NCBI GenBank assembly: GCA_003222535.1 | Contig: QHWJ01000227.1 | Coordinates: 1 to 62,102 of the forward strand | Length of the DNA: 62,102 bases | Direction of reading: 5' to 3' | Source of the DNA: Acidobacteriota bacterium | GTDB lineage: Bacteria > Acidobacteriota > Vicinamibacteria > Vicinamibacterales > CAVVIG01 | Shown here: positions 1 to 7,931 of the stretch, one piece after another | Position numbering within the stretch: the first letter of the stretch is position 1 | Layout: the number at the start of each line of letters is the position of its first letter | Notes under the pieces: model-generated | Databases searched by the model: none | Seen by the model: only the letters and a program-made list of their open reading frames with translations | What the model was told of the DNA's origin: nothing | Program-made: the position numbers and the translations under genes

Positions 1-1019
1 CGGTTCTGGGCGATGACGCGGCGCGCGGTGGCTTCCGCCTCCGCGAAATCGCCCAGCCGCCGGTGGGCCTGCGACAGCAGGTAGAGCGCGCGCGTGTCGG
101 GAGTGGTGCGAGTCGCGACGATCTCGGTCAGCGCGTCGCGGGCCTTCCCGATGTTCTCTTTGCCGCCGGCGTTCAGCAGGGCCGAGGCGTACCGCGATTT
201 CAGGTCGAGGCTGTTGCGCGGCGCGCGCTCAAGGACACGTGAGTACGCAGCGGCCGCATCCGCCCAGCGGCGCTCCCGTTCGTAAAAATCCGCCAGCGCC
301 GGCAGCAGCCGCGGATCGCCTTGCGTGCGCGCTTCGAGCCAGGCGATCGCGTCTTTGATGCGCCCCGCGCCGGCGTACGCCTCCGCGAGCATCATCGGGC
401 CGTCCTGCCATCCGGGCTCCTGGTTCACCAGGTCGCTCAGCAGCGGAATCGCCTTCTCGTACGCGCTGTTGCGAACATACAGCCGGGCGAGCGTCGCGCG
501 AACGTTGGGATCGGCTTCGCCGGCCGCGCGATCGAGCGCCAGCTCCAGGTGATGGATCGCCTTGGTGACGTTCTCGTCCGCCGTGTTGCCGCCGCGCGGG
601 CGCGGAGCATCGTCCCGCGGGGTCTCCGACAACGCCGCGTACACGACACCGAGGACACGGTTCGCTTCGCGGTTCGCCGGGCTGATCTTCAACGCAGCCT
701 CCGCCGACGCCATGGCCTCCTGCGCCTTGTTCTGCCTGAGGTACAGCCCCGCGAGCTCCGCCGGAATGTCCGCCGCCAGCGGATCGAGCTCCATCGCGCG
801 CGTGTACGATGCAATCGCGCCGGCCTCGTCGTCCTTTTCCTCGGCACGGTGGCCGAGCAGAAACAGCGCGTACGCTTCGGCGACTCTGTCGGGCGCCGCC
901 GTCGTCACCTGCGGCGGCCGCGGAGCTCTCACCTGACGCGGGTCGGACGCGCCGGTCGGACCGGCGGCAGCAAGCGGAATGGACAGGCCGAACGCCGCAA
1001 GGAGGGCTGCGATTTTCAT
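1..1019 (-). CDS. Secreted TPR-repeat protein (C-terminus cut by window edge)
   Basis: An open frame runs from an ATG at 1019 to the left edge without a stop, giving 339 visible codons. Residues 1-20 (MKIAALLAAFGLSIPLAAAG) look like a signal peptide, so the protein is probably periplasmic or anchored. From about residue 45 it reads as successive tetratricopeptide units, with helices such as EAYALFLLGHRAEEKDDEAG and AIPLLSDLVNQEPGWQDGPM, typical of protein-protein scaffolds. It is divergent from the Trm112-like gene with 48 bp between the two starts. The partner is unknown and the full length cannot be seen. Confidence 0.8.
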   Translation of the reverse strand, partial: MKIAALLAAFGLSIPLAAAGPTGASDPRQVRAPRPPQVTTAAPDRVAEAYALFLLGHRAEEKDDEAGAIASYTRAMELDPLAADIPAELAGLYLRQNKAQEAMASAEAALKISPANREANRVLGVVYAALSETPRDDAPRPRGGNTADENVTKAIHHLELALDRAAGEADPNVRATLARLYVRNSAYEKAIPLLSDLVNQEPGWQDGPMMLAEAYAGAGRIKDAIAWLEARTQGDPRLLPALADFYERERRWADAAAAYSRVLERAPRNSLDLKSRYASALLNAGGKENIGKARDALTEIVATRTTPDTRALYLLSQAHRRLGDFAEAEATARRVIAQN

Positions 1020-1067
1020 ACGCCCGAATTGTTCCACAAAAGCGGCAAGGTGTCATATATTCGCGGC

Positions 1068-1241
1068 ATGCCGGTCGATCCCGAACTGCTGGAGATTCTG
1101 GCGTGTCCGAACTGCAAGACGCCGGTGACGCTGGTCAAGAACGGCACGGCGCTCAAGTGCGCCACGTGCAAGCGCGTCTACGCGATCAAAGACGACATTC
1201 CGATCATGCTCATTGACGAAGCCACCATCGAGAACGACTAG
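1068..1241 (+). CDS. Trm112-family zinc-ribbon protein (YcaR-like)
   Basis: This 57-residue protein has two CxxC pairs (C13/C16 and C31/C34) in a compact beta fold. The start MPVDPELLEILACPNC and the ending DDIPIMLIDEA are typical of the Trm112/UPF0434 family. Eukaryotic and archaeal Trm112 activates methyltransferases; the bacterial role is less clear, but in Escherichia coli ycaR lies between lpxK and kdsB. Its position just upstream of LPS glycosyltransferase-type genes fits that pattern. The ATG at 1068 is the only start that gives a normal-length protein. The stop is followed at once by a word hairpin. Confidence 0.88.
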   Translation: MPVDPELLEILACPNCKTPVTLVKNGTALKCATCKRVYAIKDDIPIMLIDEATIEND

Positions 1242-1342
1242 TTGGCGAATTGGTGACTTGGTGAATTGGTGATTTCTCACGCTGGTTCTGGAGCCTTTGA
1301 TTCACCAACTCACCAACCCACCAACTCACCAACTCACCAATT
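1242..1342. repeat. Word hairpin 1 (TTGGTGAA / TTCACCAA)
   Basis: The left arm (1242-1274) repeats variants of TTGGTGAAT. The right arm (about 1300-1342) repeats the complement, CACCAACT, five times. The arms can pair into an imperfect stem around a short spacer. The start and first ~25 codons of the downstream glycosyltransferase lie inside it. Confidence 0.85.
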
Positions 1343-2408
1343 TCGCCGTATTCTCCTTGTCCGCCTGAGACAGATTGGCGATGTGGTGTTCACCACGCCG
1401 GCCGTGCATGCGCTGCGGCGGCGGTTTCCAGGCGCGCACCTCGCCTACATCGTCGAGCCGGCGGCCGCGCCCGTCGTCATCAACAACCCCCACCTCGATG
1501 ACGTGATCATCGCCCCCGGCGCACGCGGGGTGCGCGGCCTGCTCGGCGACCTCGCGCTCGGCCGTCGGCTGCGAGCCGCCCGGTACGATCTCGCAATCGA
1601 CTTTCACGGCGGGCCGCGGGCGTCGCTCTTGACGTGGCTGAGCGGCGCACCCGTGCGCATCGGCTACGAGGTCGTCGGGCGGAGCTGGTTGTACACGCGG
1701 CGCATCGCGCGGCCGCGGGAGCTCGGTCGCCGTCATTCGGTGGAGAACCAATGGGATCTGATCGAGCCGCTCGGTATCGCGCCGCCGGATCGATCGGCGG
1801 ACCCGATGGAGATGGCGGCCGATCCCAGGGCGGGCGCGGCGGTCGCCGAGCGCCTGGCGCGCGCCGGCGTGACGGCCGCCGATGCGCTTGTCGTCATTCA
1901 CGTCAGCGCCGGCAACCCGTTCAGGCGCTGGCCGTCCGCGCATTTCGTCGACCTCGTCTCTGAGCTTGCGGCCGGCGACCCGAGGCGCCGGATCCTCATC
2001 ACATCCGGTCCTTCGGAACGGGACTCGGCCGGCCGGGTCATCGACGGCGCGCGGGCGCGGCTCGGCGACAACGCCCGGCAGGTCGTTTCATGCGGAGAGC
2101 TCTCGCTGGCGGAGCTTCGTGCGCTGCTCGATCATGCCGCGTTGTACATCGGCGGCGACAGCGGTCCGCTGCACGTGGCCGCGACCACGCGCGTGCCGAT
2201 CGTCGGATTGTACGGGCCGACGCTGCCGGCTCGCTCGGCGCCGTGGCGCGACGAGGGATGCGTCACCGAGTCGGTCGACGCGGGTGAACTGCCGTGCCGC
2301 CCGTGCGACCAGCGTGTGTGCGTGCCAGGGGACTTCCGCTGCCTGACGTCCATCCCGCCGGCACAGGTCGTCGCGGCGGCCATTCGCGTCTTGCGGCCTC
2401 GAACGTAG
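1266..2408 (+). CDS. Glycosyltransferase family 9, LPS heptosyltransferase-like
   Basis: The product is 380 residues. From about residue 27, the stretch ILLVRLRQIGDVVFTTPAVH is the classic GT9/WaaF N-terminal signature, and a C-terminal half with GGDSGPLHVAATTRVPIVGL is the donor-binding region of ADP-heptose:LPS heptosyltransferases. It should add a heptose to LPS inner core on the cytoplasmic face. The frame opens at TTG 1266 (GTG at 1269) and the first ~25 residues (rich in SPTHQ) come from the word hairpin, because no other start precedes the conserved core. A heptose kinase gene lies two genes downstream. Family is secure; acceptor is not. Confidence 0.88.
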   Translation: MVISHAGSGAFDSPTHQPTNSPTHQFRRILLVRLRQIGDVVFTTPAVHALRRRFPGAHLAYIVEPAAAPVVINNPHLDDVIIAPGARGVRGLLGDLALGRRLRAARYDLAIDFHGGPRASLLTWLSGAPVRIGYEVVGRSWLYTRRIARPRELGRRHSVENQWDLIEPLGIAPPDRSADPMEMAADPRAGAAVAERLARAGVTAADALVVIHVSAGNPFRRWPSAHFVDLVSELAAGDPRRRILITSGPSERDSAGRVIDGARARLGDNARQVVSCGELSLAELRALLDHAALYIGGDSGPLHVAATTRVPIVGLYGPTLPARSAPWRDEGCVTESVDAGELPCRPCDQRVCVPGDFRCLTSIPPAQVVAAAIRVLRPRT

Positions 2409-2422
2409 GGCCGGGCCCAGAT

Positions 2423-2447
2423 GTAGGGCGACTCTTTCGGCGTCGCC
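2423..2447. repeat. REP-like palindrome, GTAGGGCGAC family
   Basis: GTAGGGCGACTCTTT followed by CGGCGTCGCC forms a short stem. It belongs to the same family as the two copies at 16622-16714 and a related element inside lhr at 58480-58552. The rest of the 2409-2583 gap shows no gene. Confidence 0.6.
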
Positions 2448-2583
2448 GCGGGCGACGTTGGAGCTGCGTTGCTCCTCCTTCAAATACTGGCGGTATTCTC
2501 AGTCGTCGCGCCTTGTCCGCCGGGCGCCTCGCTCATCTCGGTGCGACGCCGGACTCTCGTCGCGGGCTGTTAAGATGTGACAC

Positions 2584-3789
2584 GTGGACGACGCCGTCGC
2601 CCTCGACCGACCGCACCCCGTCGAAAGTGACCGGCTCGAAGGCGCCGGCGCGCTCGCGCTGTTCGCGGCGGCGGGCGCCCTGCAGTTCTCGATTGCCGCG
2701 GCGCAGATCCTGCTTGCGATCGCGTTCACCTGCTGGATCCCGCTGCTGGTCGTCCGCCGCGAAGGCTTCGAGGCGCCGAGGTTTTTCTGGCCGCTGGCCG
2801 TGTACGCGGGCGCGACGCTCGTATCGGCCGCGTTGTCGCCCGATCCGCGCACCAGCCTGACTGACTGCAAACAGCTGGTGCTGCTTCTGATCGTCCCCCT
2901 GACCTATCGCGTCATGACGGGCGCGCGTGGCCATACCCTGATCACGGTGGTGGTGACGTGCGCAGCGGCCAGCGCGGCTTTGGGCATCGTCCAGTACGGC
3001 ATCCTGCACTACGACAATCTGGGCCAGCGCCCGCAGGGCACGCTCGGCCATTGGATGACGTATTCCGGCCTGCTGATGATCGTCATCGGCCTCGCGGTCG
3101 CGCGCGTCCTGTTCAGCAAGACCGATCGGAGGTGGGCGGCGCTGGTCCTGCCCGCGCTCGCTGTCGCCGTCGCGGTCACGTTCACGCGAGGCGCCGCGGT
3201 GGGCGCCTGCGCTGCCGTCGCCCTGCTGTTCTCGCTGAAGGACTTCCGCCTGTTCGCGATTCTGCCAATCCTCGCGGCGATTTTCATCGCGGTCGCGCCC
3301 GGTCAGATCGCGAAGCGCTACGCGTCCATGTTCAACATGAACGATCCGACCGTCGTCGATCGAGTCACGATGCTCCACATTGGCGGGCGCATGATTCGGA
3401 CGCATCCCCTGACCGGCGTCGGCCCGAACATGGTCCAGCGGCTGTACGTCGAGTACCGCGGCTCGGATCCGCTCGCCGGCCCGGATGGTGTCGTCCACAT
3501 CAACCCCCACCTGCACAACAATCTCCTGCAGATTGCCGCCGAGCGCGGGCTGCCGGCGCTCGCGATCTGGCTGTGGTTCATCGTCGCGCTGGCCAGGGAT
3601 CTGTTGAAACGGTTTTCCGCAGGTCAGTACCGGACGCTGGCGGCGAGCGGACTGGCGACGGTGATGGCCCTGCTCATCGCGGGGCTCTTCGAATACAACT
3701 TCGGCGACTCCGAAGTGCTGATGCTCTTCCTGATCATCGTCACGCTGCCGGCGGCTTCTGAAGTCGGAAGTCGGAAGTATGAAGTCTGA
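2584..3789 (+). CDS. O-antigen ligase / Wzy-like polytopic membrane protein
   Basis: The product is 401 residues from a GTG at 2584. It has about ten hydrophobic segments, a periplasmic loop near residues 265-320, and the motif THPLTGVGPNMVQRLYVEYR followed by a conserved HNNLLQIAAERGLPAL segment, which is characteristic of the WaaL/O-antigen ligase superfamily. Members transfer or polymerise undecaprenyl-linked glycans in the inner membrane. It sits between a GT9 gene and a heptose kinase, supporting an LPS or exopolysaccharide role. The last nine residues (EVGSRKYEV) and the stop fall in the following word hairpin. Ligase and polymerase cannot be told apart here. Confidence 0.82.
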   Translation: MDDAVALDRPHPVESDRLEGAGALALFAAAGALQFSIAAAQILLAIAFTCWIPLLVVRREGFEAPRFFWPLAVYAGATLVSAALSPDPRTSLTDCKQLVLLLIVPLTYRVMTGARGHTLITVVVTCAAASAALGIVQYGILHYDNLGQRPQGTLGHWMTYSGLLMIVIGLAVARVLFSKTDRRWAALVLPALAVAVAVTFTRGAAVGACAAVALLFSLKDFRLFAILPILAAIFIAVAPGQIAKRYASMFNMNDPTVVDRVTMLHIGGRMIRTHPLTGVGPNMVQRLYVEYRGSDPLAGPDGVVHINPHLHNNLLQIAAERGLPALAIWLWFIVALARDLLKRFSAGQYRTLAASGLATVMALLIAGLFEYNFGDSEVLMLFLIIVTLPAASEVGSRKYEV

Positions 3790-3840
3790 CACTGCCTCGC
3801 GCTTCCAACCTTGAACTTCAGACTTCCAACTTCCGACTTC
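3756..3840. repeat. Word hairpin 2 (GAAGTCG / CGACTTC)
   Basis: The left arm at 3756-3788 repeats GAAGTCGGAAGTCGGAAGT. The right arm at about 3806-3840 reads CTTCAGACTTCCAACTTCC. It encodes the C-terminus of the upstream ligase-like gene and ends exactly at the ATG of the kinase. Confidence 0.85.
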
Positions 3841-4824
3841 ATGATGCTGCCCTCGCTCGACCCGGATCGGGCGCGCGATCTCGTGGGCCGGTTCGCCGGT
3901 CTCCCCGTGCTGGTGGTCGGCGACGTGATGCTCGATCGTTTCATCGTCGGGCGGGTCACACGCATCTCACCGGAGGCGCCCGTCCCCGTCGTGCAGTTCG
4001 AGTCCGAGCATCTGCGGCTGGGGGGCGCATCGAACGTCGCGCACAACATCGTGGCGCTCGGCGGGCGCGCGGCGCTCGTGGGCCTGGTCGGCGCCGACGC
4101 GGCGGCCGAACGGTTGCGCGATCAGCTGCAAATCGCCGGCATCGGGATCGACGGGCTCGTCGAGGACCGCGATCGTCCCACGACGGAAAAAGTCCGCATT
4201 GTCACCGAACGGAATCAGCAGGTCGCCCGCATCGACTACGAACGCGATGCCGATGCCACCGGCGACCTCGTGCGCGCGATTGTCGCCCGCGTGAAGCGGC
4301 TCGGGTCCGGCGCGAAGGCGCTGCTGGTGTCGGATTACCTGAAGGGCACGGTCACCCGACCGATCGTGGAGGCAATGGTCGCACTGAAGACGGCACACCG
4401 GGCGCTGGTCATCGATCCGAAGATCCCGCACCTGAGGTGCTACGCGGGCGCGTCGCTGGTGACGCCCAACCACCACGAAGCTGAAATCGCCACGCACCTC
4501 CGCGTGCGAACCGACGAAGACGCGCGCCGGGCGGCGCGCGACTTCCGCGAGCGCGCGCAGTGCGACGCCGTCCTCATCACGCGAAGCGGGCAGGGCATGT
4601 GGCTGTCGGAAGCGCGTGCCGAAGGGTCGATTCCCGCCGTCGCGCGCGAGGTGTCGGACGTGACCGGCGCCGGCGATACGGTCGTCGCGACGCTGTCGCT
4701 CGCGCTCGCCGCCGGTGCGACGATGACCGAGGCCGCGGCGCTGGCCAATCACGCCGCCGGCGTCGTCGTCGGGAAATTCGGGCCGGCCACGGTGACGCCG
4801 GACGAGCTGATCGCGCAATTCTGA
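3841..4824 (+). CDS. hldE: PfkB-family heptose-7-phosphate kinase (HldE N-domain type)
   Basis: The product is 327 residues from ATG 3841. The frame is open 30 bp further upstream, but those codons lie in the hairpin. PfkB features are visible: the substrate loop RLGGASNVAHNIVALGG near residues 60-75 and the anion-hole/catalytic DVTGAGDTVVA motif near residue 275. The opening VLVVGDVMLDRFIVGRVTRI and ISPEAPVPVV closely match RfaE domain I, which phosphorylates D-glycero-beta-D-manno-heptose 7-phosphate for ADP-heptose synthesis. The adenylyltransferase domain of fused HldE is absent, so this is the one-domain form (hldA/rfaE1). The gmhA gene in the nuo operon would supply its substrate. Confidence 0.88.
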   Translation: MMLPSLDPDRARDLVGRFAGLPVLVVGDVMLDRFIVGRVTRISPEAPVPVVQFESEHLRLGGASNVAHNIVALGGRAALVGLVGADAAAERLRDQLQIAGIGIDGLVEDRDRPTTEKVRIVTERNQQVARIDYERDADATGDLVRAIVARVKRLGSGAKALLVSDYLKGTVTRPIVEAMVALKTAHRALVIDPKIPHLRCYAGASLVTPNHHEAEIATHLRVRTDEDARRAARDFRERAQCDAVLITRSGQGMWLSEARAEGSIPAVAREVSDVTGAGDTVVATLSLALAAGATMTEAAALANHAAGVVVGKFGPATVTPDELIAQF

Positions 4825-4932
4825 ATTCGGATTTCTGGAATTTGGAATTTGGAATTCGTTCACGAGGCGACGCCACGCATTGGCACGCAGTGGCACGCAT
4901 TCCAAATTCCCAATTCCCAATTCCAAATTCAA
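4817..4932. repeat. Word hairpin 3 (GGAATTT / AAATTCC)
   Basis: The left arm (4817-4857) repeats TGGAATTTGGAATTTGGAAT. The right arm (about 4900-4932) repeats CCAAATTCCCAATTCCCAAT. The centre holds repeats of TGGCACGCA. It lies between two convergent genes and overlaps both stop codons, so it could act as a two-way terminator. Confidence 0.88.
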
Positions 4933-5165
4933 AAGGGTGTGTAGACGCTCATGACGCTCAAGCCGGCTTTGTCGTCATAGATCGCGCGCTGCACGCGGCC
5001 GGTCCACTTGTCGAACATGATGATGCTGATCGCCCCCGGGTCGCGTACCTCACGCCATTCATACCGCGGCAGGAAGACGTGCGCGAAGATCGCGAGCACG
5101 ATCACGCCCAGCAGAGCCCACCAGAACGCGTCCCGTTGCGTCATGCGCACCCCGGTCGCAGCCAT
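4929..5165 (-). CDS. Small single-pass membrane protein, unknown
   Basis: The product is 78 residues, starting MAATGVRMTQRDAFWWALLG. One transmembrane helix spans about residues 14-34 (FWWALLGVIVLAIFAHVFLP), followed by a soluble tail (WREVRDPGAISIIMFDKWTG) of about 45 residues. I do not recognise a family. ATG 5165 was chosen because GAGGTG lies four bases upstream; an internal ATG at 5144 is possible. It lies directly downstream of purH on the same strand with a REP palindrome between, so it may be co-transcribed. Confidence 0.6.
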   Translation of the reverse strand: MAATGVRMTQRDAFWWALLGVIVLAIFAHVFLPRYEWREVRDPGAISIIMFDKWTGRVQRAIYDDKAGLSVMSVYTPF

Positions 5166-5177
5166 ACGCACCTCGCC

Positions 5178-5200
5178 GTAGGGCACCGCTTGGCGGTGCC
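5178..5200. repeat. REP-like palindrome (GCACCGC family)
   Basis: GTAGGGCACCGCTTGGC followed by GGTGCC forms a perfect short stem. It sits at the purH stop codon and carries the Shine-Dalgarno-proximal side of the next gene. Confidence 0.75.
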
Positions 5201-6861
5201 TAGTGTCTGAAATGCCGTCGCCCTGTGGACACCATCGCGAGCCCGTGCTCGTCCGCCGCGGCAATCACCTCGGCGTCGCGGACCGATCCGCCCGGTTGCA
5301 CCACCGCCCTCGCGCCGGCGCGCGCGATCGCATCCAGGCCGTCGCGGAACGGGAAGAACGCGTCGGACGCCGCGACCGATCCGGCGAGCGAGCGACCCGC
5401 GCCCTGCGCTTTCATCACCGCGACGTTGACCGCATCGACGCGACTCATCTGCCCGGCGCCGATCGCGAGCGTCCGCCGCGCGTCGGTGAAAATCACGGAA
5501 TTCGACTTCACGTGCGCGCAGACGCGCCAGGCAAATCGCAACGCTGCCCACTCGTCGTCGGTCGGCTGCCGTTTCGTCACCACGCGCAGCCCCTCGGGCA
5601 GGGACGCGCCGCTCCACGAGCGCTCGGCTTCGGCCACGACATCGCGCTCCTGCAGCAGCGTCGCGCCGAGAACCGATCGGAGCTCAACGCCACCGCCCTT
5701 GAACGGCGCGACGTCCGCCGTCACGACGCGCAGTTTCGTCTTACGGGCGAGGATGTCGCGGGCCGCGATGTCGACCGACGGCGCGATGACCGCCTCGATG
5801 AACGTCGACACGATCGCCTCCGCCGTCGCGACGTCGATCGGCCGGTTCAACGCGACGACGCCGCCGAACGCGGCGAAGCTGTCCGCATCGCGGGCGCGCA
5901 CGTACGCCTCTGCCGCCGAATCGCCGGTCGCCGCCCCGCAGGGGTTCGTGTGCTTGACGACGACGGCAGCCGGCTCCGCGAATTCGAGCGCGATCCGCGC
6001 AGCCGCATCGAGGTCGAGGAGGTTCGTGTACGAAAGCTCCTTGCCCTGAAGGATCGTCGCCTCGCCAAGCCCGCAGCCACCGGCACCGCCACCGGCACTG
6101 CTAAAGCGGTGCCCTACGTACCACGCAGCTTTCTGATGCGGGTTCTCGCCGTACCGGAGGTCGCGGATTTTCACGAGCGAGATCTCGACGGTGTCGCTGC
6201 AGGGCACCGCTTCGTAGGGCACCGCTTTAGCGGTGCCGCTGCCGTCGCTCTCGCCACCACCACGATCGAAGCGGTCGCCCTCGATCTTCACCGTCGCCAA
6301 CGCCGACGAGATCGCCGTGTCGTAAGCGGCCGTGTGCGCCAGCGCCTTGCGCATCAGCTCGAAGCGGAACGCCAGGCTCGGCGTCTCGTCCAGCGCCGCG
6401 AGCAGCCGCGGATAATCGGCTGGATCCACCACCACGAGCACGCCACGGAAATTCTTGGCCGCCGCGCGCACCAGCGAGGGGCCGCCGACATCGATCTCTT
6501 CGACCAGGGCGTCGAACGGCGTCGCCGGATCCGAGGCCGCCTTCACGAATGGATACAGGTTGACGACGACGATGTCCACGAGGCCGATGCCGTGGCGGTC
6601 GAGCGCGGCCAGATCGTCGGGACGATCGCGGCGCGCGAGGATGCCGCCGTGCAACGCCGGATGCAGCGTTTTCACGCGGCCGTCCATCATTTCCGGGAAA
6701 CCGGTCAGGGCCGGCACGCCGGTTACCGCGAGGCCCCCCTCCGCCAGCGCGCGGGCGGTGCCGCCCGTGGACACGAGCTCGAAGCCGCGGGCCGCGAGGC
6801 CGCGGCCCAGATGGACAATCCCGGTCTTGTCCGAAACGCTCAGCAAGGCTCGACTTGGCAT
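5200..6861 (-). CDS. purH: Bifunctional AICAR formyltransferase / IMP cyclohydrolase
   Basis: The 553-residue protein carries out the last two steps of purine synthesis. The IMP cyclohydrolase (MGS-like) domain occupies about residues 1-195 ([34 protein letters not shown]). The formyltransferase domain follows, with [14 protein letters not shown] at about 235-248, the TNPCGAA stretch and a C-terminal [20 protein letters not shown]. It is longer than most PurH (about 515-530) because two REP-derived segments are inserted in frame in and around the interdomain linker (about residues 207-222 and 249-262). The stop lies in a third palindrome. The enzyme is soluble and expected to be functional, since key motifs are intact. 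Confidence 0.95.
   Translation of the reverse strand: MPSRALLSVSDKTGIVHLGRGLAARGFELVSTGGTARALAEGGLAVTGVPALTGFPEMMDGRVKTLHPALHGGILARRDRPDDLAALDRHGIGLVDIVVVNLYPFVKAASDPATPFDALVEEIDVGGPSLVRAAAKNFRGVLVVVDPADYPRLLAALDETPSLAFRFELMRKALAHTAAYDTAISSALATVKIEGDRFDRGGGESDGSGTAKAVPYEAVPCSDTVEISLVKIRDLRYGENPHQKAAWYVGHRFSSAGGGAGGCGLGEATILQGKELSYTNLLDLDAAARIALEFAEPAAVVVKHTNPCGAATGDSAAEAYVRARDADSFAAFGGVVALNRPIDVATAEAIVSTFIEAVIAPSVDIAARDILARKTKLRVVTADVAPFKGGGVELRSVLGATLLQERDVVAEAERSWSGASLPEGLRVVTKRQPTDDEWAALRFAWRVCAHVKSNSVIFTDARRTLAIGAGQMSRVDAVNVAVMKAQGAGRSLAGSVAASDAFFPFRDGLDAIARAGARAVVQPGGSVRDAEVIAAADEHGLAMVSTGRRHFRH
6094..6118. repeat. REP-like palindrome in frame inside purH (copy 2)
   Basis: GGCACTGCTAAAGCGGTGCC then CTACG is the reverse-orientation REP unit. 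It is translated as part of the [15 protein letters not shown] insertion after the conserved NPHQKAAWY motif. Confidence 0.8.
6199..6237. repeat. REP-like palindromes in frame inside purH (copy 1)
   Basis: One full unit (6214-6237, GTAGGGCACCGCTTTAGCGG continuing TGCC) is preceded by a partial unit (GCAGGGCACCGCTTC). Together they encode [13 protein letters not shown], about 13 extra residues in the interdomain linker. Confidence 0.85.
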
Positions 6862-6883
6862 AAACGCGAAAGTCCAGTATTAT
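6855..6883 (+). promoter_or_regulatory. Predicted sigma70-type promoter
   Basis: TTGGCA (6855-6860), a 17-bp spacer and TATTAT (6878-6883) match the -35/-10 consensus at five of six positions each. It overlaps the divergent purH start and points at the terminator hairpin and the cold-shock gene. Transcription would begin near 6890. Confidence 0.5.
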
Positions 6884-6889
6884 CGCTGC

Positions 6890-6948
6890 CGACGCCGGGC
6901 GGGCCTGGCGCCGAAAGGGAAAGGCCGCACAATGCGGCCTTTTTTTTT
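6890..6948 (+). ncRNA. Candidate terminated leader RNA upstream of the cold-shock gene
   Basis: The stretch from the predicted start near 6890 to the T-tract would give an RNA of about 60 nt: a GC-rich 5' part able to fold on itself, then the terminator stem. It could be a small RNA or an attenuator that must be read through to express the cold-shock gene 80 bp downstream. No known RNA family was recognised. Confidence 0.35.
6921..6948 (+). terminator. Intrinsic terminator
   Basis: The perfect 8-bp stem AAGGCCGC / GCGGCCTT with loop ACAAT is followed by nine T residues. It is oriented on the plus strand, between the divergent purH and cold-shock genes, where no plus-strand protein gene precedes it. 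Confidence 0.85.
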
Positions 6949-7029
6949 GCTCCGGGACATCCACGAACGGGGTCCCGGGTTGTTGTCATGACGCGTTCAC
7001 GCGCGTCACAGCAAGTAGGAAATACAACG

Positions 7030-7233
7030 ATGCGTATCACAGGCAAGGTCAAGTGGTTCAACAACGCCAAGGGCTACGGGTTCATCGAGCGCGACGGAGG
7101 CAGTGACGTCTTCGTGCACTACTCCGCCATTCAGGGCGACGGATTCCGATCGCTCGAGGAAGGCCAGGCAGTGGAGTTCGAGATCGTCGACGGCCCCAAG
7201 GGCCCGCAGGCAGGCAACGTCACCAAGATTTAG
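7030..7233 (+). CDS. Cold-shock domain protein
   Basis: This 67-residue protein consists of one cold-shock domain. The RNP1 motif KGYGFIE and RNP2 motif DVFVHYSAI are intact, with the opening [18 protein letters not shown]. Such proteins bind single-stranded RNA and DNA and melt mRNA structure. AGGA lies about ten bases before the ATG. Upstream is a strong terminator with a candidate promoter, suggesting leader control. The gene is followed by a word hairpin and a convergent gene. Confidence 0.95.
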   Translation: MRITGKVKWFNNAKGYGFIERDGGSDVFVHYSAIQGDGFRSLEEGQAVEFEIVDGPKGPQAGNVTKI

Positions 7234-7245
7234 GCCCTTGTCAAG

Positions 7246-7350
7246 GCTGATGGCTGGGGGTTCATCGCTCTCAGCCGTCAGCCAGTCGCCGTTCCCCATC
7301 CGCCGGTCCCCGTCAGCCGTCAGCCACTCGCCTTCAGCCATCATCAGTCG
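7246..7350. repeat. Word hairpin 4 (GGCTGATGG / TCAGCC)
   Basis: The short left arm GGCTGATGGCTG (7246-7257) faces a long right arm of TCAGCCGTCAGCC-type words up to 7350. It fills the space between the convergent cold-shock and MXAN_5187-like genes and covers the latter's stop. Confidence 0.75.
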
Positions 7351-7925
7351 CTGACGCCCTTCATGCCCCTCGCCGTAAAGCTCACTTTCCCATCCTTAAC
7401 CGCGACGCGAAACGCCACTTCCGGCGCTCCGCTCTTTCGCAGCTTGGTGACCTGGCTCTTCACGAGCTCGGCGAACTTGTGGAATGGCGGCGCGTCCTGC
7501 CCCACTTCGCGACGGGCCTCGGCGAGCGACTCGTACAGCTCGGTCAGCTTGTCGATCTCGCGCACAGGATCGCGGAACGACGAGACGTGCAGGATGCGAT
7601 CCTCCTGCCGTTTCTTTTCGGGCTCCGCCGGCGTGCGTTTGTGCGCGAACGGTCCGGGCCTCCCCTCCTCGCGCGCGCGTAACCCCCGATCCCACAAGTC
7701 GATGAACGTCGCGAACCGGGATTGCAGCGTCACGAAGCGGAAGCGGTCGCCCGTGTTCGTGATGTGGCCACGGTCGTACTGCTTGACGAGTCCCTCCACC
7801 CGGGCGCGCGTCTCCCAGGGCGGCTTGGGCAGCCGCCCCGAAAAAAACATGTTGTATTCCGCCTCGAGCTGCTTCAGCTCCGCCTCGAGCCGCTGCAGAT
7901 CGCGTTCGATGGTGGAAGGGGCCAC
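7344..7925 (-). CDS. Conserved protein resembling MXAN_5187 C-terminal domain
   Basis: The 193-residue soluble protein begins with a coiled-coil helix (TIERDLQRLEAELKQLEAEY), followed by FFSGRLPKPPWETRARVEGL and a basic GDRFRFVTLQSRFATFIDLW segment. The pattern matches what I recall of the MXAN_5187 C-terminal domain family of myxobacteria and acidobacteria, whose function is unknown. The C-terminus (VAVKDGKVSFTARGMKG) forms a small beta unit. It starts 6 bp after the stop of the next gene upstream, so the pair is probably one transcript. Confidence 0.7.
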   Translation of the reverse strand: MAPSTIERDLQRLEAELKQLEAEYNMFFSGRLPKPPWETRARVEGLVKQYDRGHITNTGDRFRFVTLQSRFATFIDLWDRGLRAREEGRPGPFAHKRTPAEPEKKRQEDRILHVSSFRDPVREIDKLTELYESLAEARREVGQDAPPFHKFAELVKSQVTKLRKSGAPEVAFRVAVKDGKVSFTARGMKGVSD

Positions 7926-7931
7926 GGCAGG

